Source: an uncultured Opitutales bacterium (GTDB lineage Bacteria > Verrucomicrobiota > Verrucomicrobiia > Opitutales > UBA953). Taken from it: a stretch of 15,812 bases of DNA. The stretch covers positions 1 to 15,812 of the forward strand of contig CAKUQY010000036.1 in NCBI GenBank assembly GCA_934675585.1. The letters run 5' to 3'. Made by a program: the position numbers and the translations under genes. Below are positions 1 to 6,966 of the stretch, piece by piece; positions within the stretch are counted from its first letter, which is position 1, and each line of letters begins with the position of its first letter. The notes under the pieces are model-generated. The model ran no database searches. It worked only from the letters and a program-made list of their open reading frames with translations, and was not told where the DNA came from.

Positions 1-139
1 ATTTTATTTGACGAATAAAACTTTCACTCCTTCACAAAAACTAAACCTTCGGTGTCATTTATTATGACGAAATGCGGAGTGTCGTTCCCGCGCAATTCTC
101 AATTGTCAATTGTTGATTCTCAATTTATAATAGAAGTTT
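1..139 (+). other. Upstream region of gatC with short-period repeat
   Basis: No gene is visible here. The region holds a small inverted repeat GTCAT-TTATT-ATGAC (53-67), one exact octamer copy (GTTCCCGC, 84-91), and an AT-rich stretch at about 95-126 in which CAATTCTCAATT, GTCAATTG and GATTCTCAATT succeed each other as heptad-like repeats. That wording resembles the short-period intergenic repeats of the 11976-13299 island in style, though not in sequence. The promoter of gatC overlaps the end of this repeat. The left edge of the window cuts off whatever lies upstream. Confidence 0.5.
103..131 (+). promoter_or_regulatory. Promoter of gatC (TTGTCA-N17-TATAAT)
   Basis: TTGTCA at 103-108 and a perfect TATAAT at 126-131 are separated by exactly 17 bp, a textbook sigma-70 type promoter. 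The expected start site is about 138, only two bases before the gatC ATG at 140. No Shine-Dalgarno is present, so the mRNA would be nearly leaderless. This is the best supported promoter in the window. Confidence 0.7.
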
Positions 140-436
140 ATGGCAGTACCGGAAATAGATTTGGACCACGTTTCGGCGTTGGCGCGTATTGAATTGTCTG
201 CGGATGAAAAATCAAAGTTCGCGGGTGATTTTCAAACCATTCTTGGCTTTTTTGAAAAGTTGAGTGCGGTTGATGTTTCACAGCTTGAGGCGTGTGCGCA
301 TGCGTTTCCGGTTTACAATGTTTTGCGCGAAGACGTTCCCGCGGGAACGTTGCCGATTGAAGCGCTTGCGAAAAATGCGCCGGCGTTTAAAGAAGATCAA
401 ATTGTGGTGCCTCGCGTTGTTGATGACAATGCATAA
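140..436 (+). CDS. gatC: Asp/Glu-tRNA amidotransferase subunit C (GatC)
   Basis: GatC is the small subunit of the GatCAB amidotransferase. It stabilises GatA and the GatA-GatB interface, so that mischarged Glu-tRNA(Gln) or Asp-tRNA(Asn) is amidated in the cytoplasm. The 98-residue length fits the family (about 95). The N-terminal 'IDLDHVSALARIELS' helix and the 'LREDVPAGTLP' segment around residues 61-71 are typical GatC blocks. The DVPAGTLP segment is encoded by an 18-bp perfect palindrome made of two opposed octamers (333-350). gatA follows after 17 bases. The start is set by the N-terminal family block and the promoter just upstream. gatB is not in the window, so it must be encoded elsewhere. 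Confidence 0.93.
   Translation: MAVPEIDLDHVSALARIELSADEKSKFAGDFQTILGFFEKLSAVDVSQLEACAHAFPVYNVLREDVPAGTLPIEALAKNAPAFKEDQIVVPRVVDDNA
333..350. repeat. 18-bp perfect palindrome of two opposed octamers inside gatC
   Basis: ACGTTCCCGCGGGAACGT is its own reverse complement. It fuses GTTCCCGC (335-342) and GCGGGAAC (341-348), sharing two bases, within coding sequence for Asp-Val-Pro-Ala-Gly-Thr. The arrangement is tail to tail, opposite to the one at 12812-12829. Confidence 0.9.
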
Positions 437-453
437 TTGCTAAAAATTTTTCG

Positions 454-1887
454 ATGAAAACAGCGTTAGAATATTCAAAAGAGCTTGCGGCGGGAACGAT
501 GACTTCTCGTCAATTGGTGCAGTATTGTCTTGATCGCGTGCACGCGCGAGATGGTGAGATTCATGCCTTTTTATCCATTGATGAAGCCGATGTTTTGGCG
601 CAAGCCGATGCGTCAGATGCGCGCCGCGCGGCAGGCAAAGCGCTTTCGCCGCTCGATGGCGTTCCCGTGGCGATTAAGGACAATATCGCGGTGAATGGTC
701 AACCGTTGACTTGCGCGTCAAAAATGCTCGAAAAATTTGTTTCGCCTTATGACGCGACGGTTATTGCAAATCTGCGCGCCGCGGGAGCGGTAATTTTTGG
801 CCGTTGCAATATGGACGAATTTGCGATGGGTTCATCGACCGAAAATTCGGCATTTGTCAAAACGGTGAATCCGTGGAACAAGCAATGCGTTCCCGGCGGC
901 TCTTCGGGTGGCAGCGCGGCTGCGGTGGCGGCACGCATGGCTCCAATTGCGTTGGGTTCAGATACAGGCGGGTCGATTCGCCAGCCAGCGAGTTTTTGTG
1001 GCGTTGTTGGTTTTAAGCCGACTTATGGCTCGGTTTCGCGTTATGGCGCGGTGGCATTCGCGAGTTCGCTCGAACAAGTTGGGCCATTGGGCACGAGCGT
1101 TGAAGACGTGGCGATGCTTTATGATGCGATTGCGTCGGAAGACACGCACGATTCGACCGCGTTGCCGGGAACGCGCGAAAAGACGTTCCCGCAATTGGGC
1201 AATTTTAAACCTTGCAAAATTGGTTTGCCGAAAGAATTTTTTGGTGGAGATGCTGAAATTGACGCGAGCGTTCGCGCGGCGGCAGAATGGTATAAAAATC
1301 AAGGTTGCGAAATCAAAGAAATTTCGCTGCCATCGATCGATTTGGCGATTCCTACTTATTACATTATTGCGACGGCGGAAGCGTCTTCAAATTTGGCGCG
1401 CTTTGACGGAATCCGCTACACACATCGCAGCGCGCGCGCGACGGATGCTGTTGATATTTACGCGAAAAGTCGCGGTGAAGCTTTTGGCGAAGAAGTGAAA
1501 CGCCGCATTTTATTAGGAACGTATGTGCTTTCGGCTGGTTTTTATGACGCGTATTACAAGCGCGCGCAACAAGTGCGCACGTTGATTCGCAATGAATTTG
1601 AAAAAGCGTTTGAAGAGGTGGATTTGATTTTGACACCAACGACACCCGAAACCGCGTTCCCGCAAGGTGGCAAAATTGCCGACCCGCTTAAAATGTATTT
1701 GGGCGACATTTGTACCGTTCCCGCCAATCTTGCTGGCGTTCCCGCGGTTTCGTTGCCGTGTGGTTTAAATAGTCAAGGAATGCCGATGGGTATGCAATTG
1801 CTTGGCAAGGCGCTCAATGATGGTGCGGTGCTTGCGGCGGCTTATGCTTACGAGCAGGCACATCCTTTTGCAACTCCTAATTTGTAG
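454..1887 (+). CDS. gatA: Asp/Glu-tRNA amidotransferase subunit A (GatA)
   Basis: GatA is the amidase-signature subunit of GatCAB. It hydrolyses glutamine and passes ammonia to the tRNA-bound Glu or Asp. The Ser-cisSer-Lys triad is intact: Lys75 in VAIKDN, Ser150 in the GGSSGGS loop (148-154), and nucleophile Ser174 in DTGGSIRQP. These correspond to the usual K79/S154/S178 spacing. The 477-residue length is close to family norm (about 485). The segment GFKPTYGSVSRYG follows the catalytic loop as expected. No Shine-Dalgarno precedes the ATG, although an AT-rich TAAAAA lies 7 nt before it. The gene lies 17 bases after gatC and 5 before the glycosyltransferase, so all three are probably one operon. 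Confidence 0.96.
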   Translation: MKTALEYSKELAAGTMTSRQLVQYCLDRVHARDGEIHAFLSIDEADVLAQADASDARRAAGKALSPLDGVPVAIKDNIAVNGQPLTCASKMLEKFVSPYDATVIANLRAAGAVIFGRCNMDEFAMGSSTENSAFVKTVNPWNKQCVPGGSSGGSAAAVAARMAPIALGSDTGGSIRQPASFCGVVGFKPTYGSVSRYGAVAFASSLEQVGPLGTSVEDVAMLYDAIASEDTHDSTALPGTREKTFPQLGNFKPCKIGLPKEFFGGDAEIDASVRAAAEWYKNQGCEIKEISLPSIDLAIPTYYIIATAEASSNLARFDGIRYTHRSARATDAVDIYAKSRGEAFGEEVKRRILLGTYVLSAGFYDAYYKRAQQVRTLIRNEFEKAFEEVDLILTPTTPETAFPQGGKIADPLKMYLGDICTVPANLAGVPAVSLPCGLNSQGMPMGMQLLGKALNDGAVLAAAYAYEQAHPFATPNL

Positions 1888-1892
1888 TAATT

Positions 1893-3182
1893 ATGAATGA
1901 TTTTTTTCAACTGTTTGCGCAAAATGGTCTCGATATTTTTTTGGCCATTAGCATGGCAATCGGTACAATCTTTTTAATTTTGTATGCTTATCAGTTTTTC
2001 TATTTGCCGATTCCGCATCTGCTTCGAGATCGCTTGAATGTTGTTGAAAATAAAAATCGTTTGGGCGTTTTGATTTCGGCGCGCAACGAAAGTGCCGTGA
2101 TCGGAGAATTGATTGACAGCTTGAATCAACAAACGTTCCCGCGCGAACAATTTGAAATTTTTATCGTTGCCGACAATTGCACCGATAACACGGCTGAGCT
2201 TTGCCGTTCCCGCGGCGCAATCGTCTATGAACGCTTTGATAAAACGCAAATCGGCAAGGGCTACGCGCTCAATTTTCTCTATAAAAAAATTGTCGAACAA
2301 TTTGGCGCGGACGCGTTTGACGCTTTTGTGGTGCTCGATGCGGATAACATTTTGGCACCACAATATTTGGCAGAAATGAACAAAACATTTTCTGCGGGCT
2401 ATGAGGTTTGCACCAGTTTGCGCAACTCTAAAAATTATGGCGACAACTGGATCAGCGCCGGCTATGCGCTTTGGTTTTTGCGCGAAAGCGAATATCTCAA
2501 CCACGCGCGGATGCTTTTGAATACCAGTTGCGCGGTTTCGGGAACGGGATTTTTATTTTCCTCAAAAGTGATTCAAGAAGCGGAGGGCTGGAACTTTTTC
2601 TTGCTCACTGAAGACATCGAATTTTCAGTTTATAACATTTTGAAAGGCCGCAAAATTGGCTATGCAAAAGATGCCGAGCTTTACGACGAACAACCCGTAA
2701 CATTTGCACAATCGTGGCGCCAACGTTTGCGCTGGGCAAAAGGTTATTTTCAAGTTTGGGGCAAATTTGGCATGGGCTTGCTCAAAAATATTTTTTCGTC
2801 AAAATTTTCATCGTGCTACGACATGACGATGACAATTATGCCCGCGTTGATTTTGACTTTGGCAGCGCTCGCAAACTTTATTTTGGGAACGATTTTTGGA
2901 GTTATTTTTGATTGGAATTTGTGGTTGTTGCTCGATTGCTTTTTGCTGACGCTCGCTGGCATGTATTTTACTTTGTGGCTGATCGGCGCTATTACGGTTG
3001 TTACACAATGGAAACGCATTCATTGCTCAACATTTAAGAAAATTTTCTACTCATTCACGTTCCCGCTGTTTATGCTGACTTACGTGCCAATCGCATTAAC
3101 GGCAATGTTTAAAAAAGTGGGCTGGAAACCGATCGTCCACACGCGCGCAAAAACGCTCGCCGAAATTTGCCAAGAGAAATAA
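1893..3182 (+). CDS. Membrane-bound family 2 glycosyltransferase
   Basis: This 429-residue protein is a processive-type GT-A family 2 glycosyltransferase, which transfers a sugar from a nucleotide sugar at the inner face of the membrane. One membrane segment lies at about residues 14-37. The catalytic domain follows: ISARNES (61-67), VADNCTDNT (92-100), the metal-binding DAD (149-151), a TED motif (239-241) as proposed catalytic base, and QRLRW (277-281), the QxxRW motif of cellulose/PNAG/hyaluronan synthase-like enzymes. About three more membrane helices lie at 313-340, 342-372 and 385-404. The sugar and product cannot be told from sequence. A part in exopolysaccharide synthesis fits the exosortase-type setting but is inference. 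It starts 5 bases after gatA without a Shine-Dalgarno and ends at a strong terminator. Confidence 0.85.
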   Translation: MNDFFQLFAQNGLDIFLAISMAIGTIFLILYAYQFFYLPIPHLLRDRLNVVENKNRLGVLISARNESAVIGELIDSLNQQTFPREQFEIFIVADNCTDNTAELCRSRGAIVYERFDKTQIGKGYALNFLYKKIVEQFGADAFDAFVVLDADNILAPQYLAEMNKTFSAGYEVCTSLRNSKNYGDNWISAGYALWFLRESEYLNHARMLLNTSCAVSGTGFLFSSKVIQEAEGWNFFLLTEDIEFSVYNILKGRKIGYAKDAELYDEQPVTFAQSWRQRLRWAKGYFQVWGKFGMGLLKNIFSSKFSSCYDMTMTIMPALILTLAALANFILGTIFGVIFDWNLWLLLDCFLLTLAGMYFTLWLIGAITVVTQWKRIHCSTFKKIFYSFTFPLFMLTYVPIALTAMFKKVGWKPIVHTRAKTLAEICQEK

Positions 3183-3184
3183 TC

Positions 3185-3263
3185 TTTTGCGGGAACACAA
3201 AAATCGCGGGAACGCACAAAAACGTGTTCCCGCGATTTTTGTTTATGTGGCGTTCCCGCAAAA
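3185..3263. terminator. Nested bidirectional terminator from four octamers
   Basis: The inner hairpin is a perfect 17-bp stem: ACAAAAATCGCGGGAAC (3197-3213) pairs with GTTCCCGCGATTTTTGT (3226-3242) around a 12-nt loop. Runs of T follow the GC core on both strands, so it can stop the convergent glycosyltransferase (+) and transglutaminase-like (-) transcripts. Around it lies a second perfect pair, TTTTGCGGGAAC (3185-3196) with GTTCCCGCAAAA (3252-3263). Thus four octamer copies are arranged forward, forward, reverse, reverse in 79 bp. Confidence 0.88.
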
Positions 3264-3264
3264 A

Positions 3265-4887
3265 TCAACTTTCTTCCTTGCGTGGATTTCCTGCCGCCCA
3301 ATTGTTGAAAATTTGCTCGTAATCTTTTTTGCCTTTGAGCGCAGATTTTGTAGCTTCGACAAATTGCGTTCCCGCGTTGCCTGCGAGCGCTTTTTGCGCG
3401 TCCCAAAACGATTCCATATCCCACGATGCGGGACCGTGGTTTTCCGTTTTTTTCCAAATTGAAACGAGCGTTTCGACTTTCTTTTTGTCGTTGTCGATGA
3501 GCGGCATTAATTGTGGGTAAACAAGTTTTTGCAAACAGCGCGCGGCAACATTTGAATATTTGCTCGCAAAGCCTTCAATTGCCAAATCGTTTAATTTTTG
3601 CCAAACCGCGAGTGATTGTTCTTTTTCTTTGTTTAAAATTTCAACCGCTTCTTGCCAAACGAGATAATTATTAGATTGAGTTTCGATGGCTTGAATGGCT
3701 AAAATTTTTGCGCCGCGCTCATTGCCTGTTTTTGAAAAAAGTTTTGCCAATGCAATGCGCTGCATAGCCGCAAGACAAGTTTTTTGGTCGCCAAACGCGT
3801 CTTGCATCGCCATCATAAACGCCCACTCGCGCTCACCCGTTTGCGTCCAATGCGTTGAGCGTCGCCAATTTATACTATTGTTGTCGCGCCAAACATTGTT
3901 GTTGCGCGTGGCGAACGCGCAGTGCCCAGGCTCGCCCATCGTAATTGCGGGAACGCCATTTGCAATTGCTCCCGTCGCGCCAAAATGTGAAACGCCACCA
4001 CAAACCGCGCCCACTTCGTAAGCCATCGCCGCTTGGTTGACGCCGTTTTTGCCCGTAAAAATCGGTTCGTACGCTTTGTAATAATCCGCTCTATGCACGG
4101 TGTCGCCGCCCTTGCTGAACAGGCGGTAATGAAGCTGGTGGATTTCGCCGCCGCTGTAGCCCCATTCGGGAAGTTTTACGTTGTCGCGCGACCAACGCAA
4201 CGAAATCTCATTGTCCCAGCCCGGACCATTGTGGCTGATCCACCCGCAAACGATTCTCATGTCCCAGTAGTCGAGCTCCTTAAAAATCGAATTGAGCGCG
4301 TTTTCGCGATAACTTTTTGCGAAAAAGCGGTAGCGTCGCAGAGCGCGGTTGCTATCTTCGTAGCATTTTTGACGAGAAAATTCGCCCGCGGTCGTCGTCG
4401 CAATTTTGCGAGTGACTGGGTCTTTGGGCATCGCGTGATCGATCGCGGCGATTTTCATAAATAGCGGCAAAAATTCTTGGGCGTTGTCGAGGCGTCCCGA
4501 ATACAAAAATCCGTTCAGCCATTCTTCACTCGACAAAACTTGAAATAAAATTTTCTTTTCTTTGCTTTTTGCGGCGTTCCCAACCGTGTTCCCGAAACTA
4601 TCCACAAAATACCAACGTGCGAGCAAAAGACGATTGGCAGGATTTTTAAGGAATGCGTTCACATCTTTGTCACTCAATTTTTTTTCAGGTAAAAGGTCCA
4701 AAATTTTGCTCGCCAAGTTGCGTTTTTGACGGCGCACATCTTTCCATTCGTTCCCGACGAGACTGTCGCCGAGCACGGCTTTGTCAATTTTGATAATGTC
4801 CTCAGCCGCGCACAAAAAAGGCGTTCCCGCCAAAATGACGGCGGAAGCCAAAACAAGTTTCAAATTAGAAAATCGGGGAATAATCAT
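3265..4887 (-). CDS. Secreted transglutaminase-like protein
   Basis: This is a 540-residue protein with a clear signal peptide (hydrophobic core about residues 9-22, likely cleavage after CAA at 28), so it acts outside the cytoplasm. The middle carries EVGAVCGGVSHFGATGA (Cys296) and MGEPGHCAFA (His322), followed by Asn/Asp residues (N330, D335). This Cys...His(...Asp) order is that of the transglutaminase/papain-like fold, where Cys is the nucleophile. Such domains act as transglutaminases, peptidases or cyclases, and which one applies here is not visible. The flanking regions (40-260 and 380-520) are helical and I recognise no domain. Its -10 box ends 6 nt before the ATG. The octamer at 4823-4830 encodes Ala-Gly-Thr inside the signal peptide. 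Recognition of the fold is moderate; the substrate is unknown. Confidence 0.68.
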   Translation of the reverse strand: MIIPRFSNLKLVLASAVILAGTPFLCAAEDIIKIDKAVLGDSLVGNEWKDVRRQKRNLASKILDLLPEKKLSDKDVNAFLKNPANRLLLARWYFVDSFGNTVGNAAKSKEKKILFQVLSSEEWLNGFLYSGRLDNAQEFLPLFMKIAAIDHAMPKDPVTRKIATTTAGEFSRQKCYEDSNRALRRYRFFAKSYRENALNSIFKELDYWDMRIVCGWISHNGPGWDNEISLRWSRDNVKLPEWGYSGGEIHQLHYRLFSKGGDTVHRADYYKAYEPIFTGKNGVNQAAMAYEVGAVCGGVSHFGATGAIANGVPAITMGEPGHCAFATRNNNVWRDNNSINWRRSTHWTQTGEREWAFMMAMQDAFGDQKTCLAAMQRIALAKLFSKTGNERGAKILAIQAIETQSNNYLVWQEAVEILNKEKEQSLAVWQKLNDLAIEGFASKYSNVAARCLQKLVYPQLMPLIDNDKKKVETLVSIWKKTENHGPASWDMESFWDAQKALAGNAGTQFVEATKSALKGKKDYEQIFNNWAAGNPRKEES

Positions 4888-4893
4888 AAAATT

Positions 4894-4899
4894 ATTCTA
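4894..4899 (-). promoter_or_regulatory. -10 box for the transglutaminase-like gene
   Basis: On the minus strand TAGAAT is followed by six bases (AATTTT) and then the ATG at 4887. The standard distance places the transcription start on the A of the ATG, a leaderless mRNA. No good -35 hexamer is present, so the call rests on the -10 and its spacing. Confidence 0.45.
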
Positions 4900-4940
4900 A
4901 GCCATTACGGGAACGCCCGCGAGTTATAATTTTGCCTTTG

Positions 4941-4991
4941 CCGCGGGAACGCGTTTTCGCTTTAAATTCTTTGTTGTAGTCGTTCCCGCGG
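4941..4991. repeat. Inverted octamer pair between divergent genes
   Basis: CCGCGGGAACG and CGTTCCCGCGG are exact reverse complements of 11 bp separated by 29 nt. Unlike the copy at 3185-3263, this pair lies upstream of both neighbouring genes, so ordinary gene-end termination does not explain it unless a small transcript ends here. No T tract follows either arm. Confidence 0.75.
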
Positions 4992-5204
4992 ATTATCGCT
5001 TGTTTCAAGTGGCGGATTTGTTTTGCTCTTTTAAATTGATTTCGTTGAAATTGGAATTTGCCCAATTGTCTTCTTCCGAAAAAATATTTTTTAAAAGCGT
5101 GCAGGATTTAAAGCGAAATTATCTTAAACCGCTACGGCGAAAAGAATTTAAGTGAAATGTTTGTTTCGACGATTTTAAGCGTTCCCGTCTGGGCGAAAAT
5201 GCGA

Positions 5205-5210
5205 TAAAAT
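5205..5210 (+). promoter_or_regulatory. -10 box for the rlmI-like gene
   Basis: TAAAAT is followed by GAAAGT and the ATG at 5217. The expected start site coincides with the A of the ATG. The -35 region is poor (TTCCCG at 5182-5187, inside a variant octamer). GAAAG could also act as a weak ribosome site on any longer transcript. Confidence 0.4.
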
Positions 5211-5216
5211 GAAAGT

Positions 5217-6446
5217 ATGGCTTTTGAAAATAAACAGCAGTTTGAGCAAAAGGAAAACGGGCGCGTTCCCGTGCCGCCCGCAGAGAGAATCGCGCCGTGG
5301 GTGCAATTGAAATATATGACGTATTCGCCGAACGTGTTCCCACGTTTTGTCGGCGTGACGAGCCCGAACATCGCTGCGGGAACGCAAGTCGCGGTTTACG
5401 GCAAAGACGGAACGCTATTTGGTCACGGATTTTTCAATAAAAACGCGAATATTCCGCTGCGCATTTTTGCCCACACTAACGAGGCGTTGCCTGAAAATTA
5501 TTTTGAGCAATTGATTTTGCGTGCGATTCATTTGCGCACAAAAACCTTGCGTTTGCCAGAAAAGACGGACGCGTTTCGCGTGGTTCACGGCGACGCCGAT
5601 GGCCTGAATGGATTGGTGGTCGATAAATACGGCGACGTGCTTTCGGTGGAAATTTTCACGCTCGCGGTTTATCAGCGCATTAAAGAATGGTTGCCGATTT
5701 TCCATCGCGAGCTGGGAACAACGCGCGAAACGATTCAGTTGGTCAAAGGTTTTGGGTCGATGGAATGCGCGCGCGGTTGCGACGATTTTCATACGCTGGG
5801 CTTGAAAGAAATCAAAATCCGCGAGAACGGCATTCGCTTTGCGGTCGATTTTGAAAACGGGCACAAAACGGGATTTTTCTGCGATCAACGCGATAATCGT
5901 GCCAAACTCGCACAATTTTGCGAGGGCAAACGCGTGCTCGATTTATGTTGCTACACAGGCGGATTTTCCTTGTCGGCAAAACTCGCGGGAGCGTTGGAAG
6001 TTACTGGCGTCGATCTCGACGAAAAGGCGATCGCGCAGGCAAAACGCAACGCCAATCTCAACCAGACGCGCATCAATTTTGTGCACTCGGATACTTTTTC
6101 TTATGCGCGCCAAATGCAAGCCAACGGCGAGCAATTTGACGTTGTCGTGCTCGACCCGCCGAAACTGATCAACGGGCGCGACGATTACGAAGACGGCTAC
6201 GCAAAATACCACGACATGAACAAGGTCGTGCTCCCGCTCGTAAAACAGGGCGGACTTTTCGTGACGAATTCCTGTTCGGGCTTGATGCAAACTGAAGATT
6301 TTGAGCAATTGATTATTCGCGTCGCGCACCGTTTGGGTCGCCGCTTGCAGATTCTCGACCGCACTGGTCCCGGCATGGATCATCCCGTAATGTCCAATTA
6401 TCCCGAAGGTCGTTATCTCAAAGCCCTCTGGGCAATCGTGTGGTAA
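5217..6446 (+). CDS. rlmI: RlmI-type 23S rRNA cytosine-C5 methyltransferase
   Basis: This 409-residue class I SAM-dependent methyltransferase matches the RlmI/COG1092 layout. An N-terminal PUA-like RNA-binding domain (about 30-105, with GTLFGHGFFN) is followed by a linker carrying GDADGLNGLVVDKYG (125-139) and the Rossmann methyltransferase domain. SAM motif I is VLDLCCYTGGFS (240-251), DPP lies at 313-315, and NSCSG (351-355) holds the catalytic Cys353 typical of m5C enzymes. E. coli RlmI (396 aa) methylates C1962 of 23S rRNA. The same site is likely but not proven here. The Nudix ATG begins two bases after this stop codon, so the genes are co-transcribed. From 5384 to 6648 there is no exact octamer, one of the longest gaps in the window. 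Confidence 0.88.
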   Translation: MAFENKQQFEQKENGRVPVPPAERIAPWVQLKYMTYSPNVFPRFVGVTSPNIAAGTQVAVYGKDGTLFGHGFFNKNANIPLRIFAHTNEALPENYFEQLILRAIHLRTKTLRLPEKTDAFRVVHGDADGLNGLVVDKYGDVLSVEIFTLAVYQRIKEWLPIFHRELGTTRETIQLVKGFGSMECARGCDDFHTLGLKEIKIRENGIRFAVDFENGHKTGFFCDQRDNRAKLAQFCEGKRVLDLCCYTGGFSLSAKLAGALEVTGVDLDEKAIAQAKRNANLNQTRINFVHSDTFSYARQMQANGEQFDVVVLDPPKLINGRDDYEDGYAKYHDMNKVVLPLVKQGGLFVTNSCSGLMQTEDFEQLIIRVAHRLGRRLQILDRTGPGMDHPVMSNYPEGRYLKALWAIVW

Positions 6447-6447
6447 A

Positions 6448-6966
6448 ATGGCGCAAATTCTCCCATTTAAAATTTCGGTGCTCATTTTTATTCAAGATGA
6501 GCAAGGGCGGCATTTGATGATTAAGCGCAAAAAGGCGCCGAACAAAGATTGCTGGAGCCCGATTGGCGGCAAACTTGAAATGGCGCAGGGCGAATCGCCG
6601 TTTGAATGCGCTTGTCGCGAGGCGAAAGAGGAAGTCGGCATCGAGCTCGTTCCCGCGGATTTGCATTTGTTTGGCATGGTTTCGGAACGCGGCTATGAAG
6701 GCAACGGACACTGGCTGATGTTTTTGTTTGATTGTAGCAAAACGATGAATTGCGTTCCCGCTGAAATCGATGAGGGAAATTTTGCGTTTTTTTCGCGGGA
6801 ACAGATTAAACAAATCGCGATCCCGCCGAGCGACAATGTTTTGGTTTGGCCGGTTTATGACAAACACGCCAAGGCGAAAACTTTCTGCGCCTATCGCGCG
6901 CAATGCGGCGGGAACGCGCTTCCCGCGTGCATCGTCGAAGAAGAAATTGGCGTTCCTAAAAAATAA
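6448..6966 (+). CDS. Nudix hydrolase
   Basis: This 172-residue protein has a Nudix box at about residues 40-65. The helix part is canonical (GE, seven residues, REAKEEVGI, with Glu58, Glu61 and Glu62 as metal ligands). The loop between GGKLE and the first conserved GE is two residues longer than the standard GX5E pattern. Nudix enzymes cleave nucleoside diphosphates linked to another moiety, and the substrate cannot be inferred. The ATG lies one base after the rlmI stop codon and the stop codon overlaps the alr ATG by one base, so translation is probably coupled. No Shine-Dalgarno is visible. Three exact octamers and one more near the end encode VPA, VPA, REQ and GGNA. Confidence 0.85.
   Translation: MAQILPFKISVLIFIQDEQGRHLMIKRKKAPNKDCWSPIGGKLEMAQGESPFECACREAKEEVGIELVPADLHLFGMVSERGYEGNGHWLMFLFDCSKTMNCVPAEIDEGNFAFFSREQIKQIAIPPSDNVLVWPVYDKHAKAKTFCAYRAQCGGNALPACIVEEEIGVPKK

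Larger units (their letters stand above)
4888..5216. other. 329-bp divergent intergenic region
   Basis: The region lies between divergently transcribed genes. It contains the two putative -10 boxes at its ends and an 11-bp perfect inverted repeat, CCGCGGGAACG (4941-4951) with CGTTCCCGCGG (4981-4991), made of two octamers with a 29-nt spacer. A TATAAT on the plus strand (4925-4930) has no gene close downstream. The remaining AT-rich DNA (about 5000-5170) shows no supported gene or RNA. An unrecognised small RNA starting near 4937 cannot be excluded. Confidence 0.5.

Noticed and set aside
908..1498. A 196-codon open frame in another frame of gatA
   Set aside because: Arg/Lys-rich and domain-free, wholly inside the intact amidase gene. 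Shadow frame.
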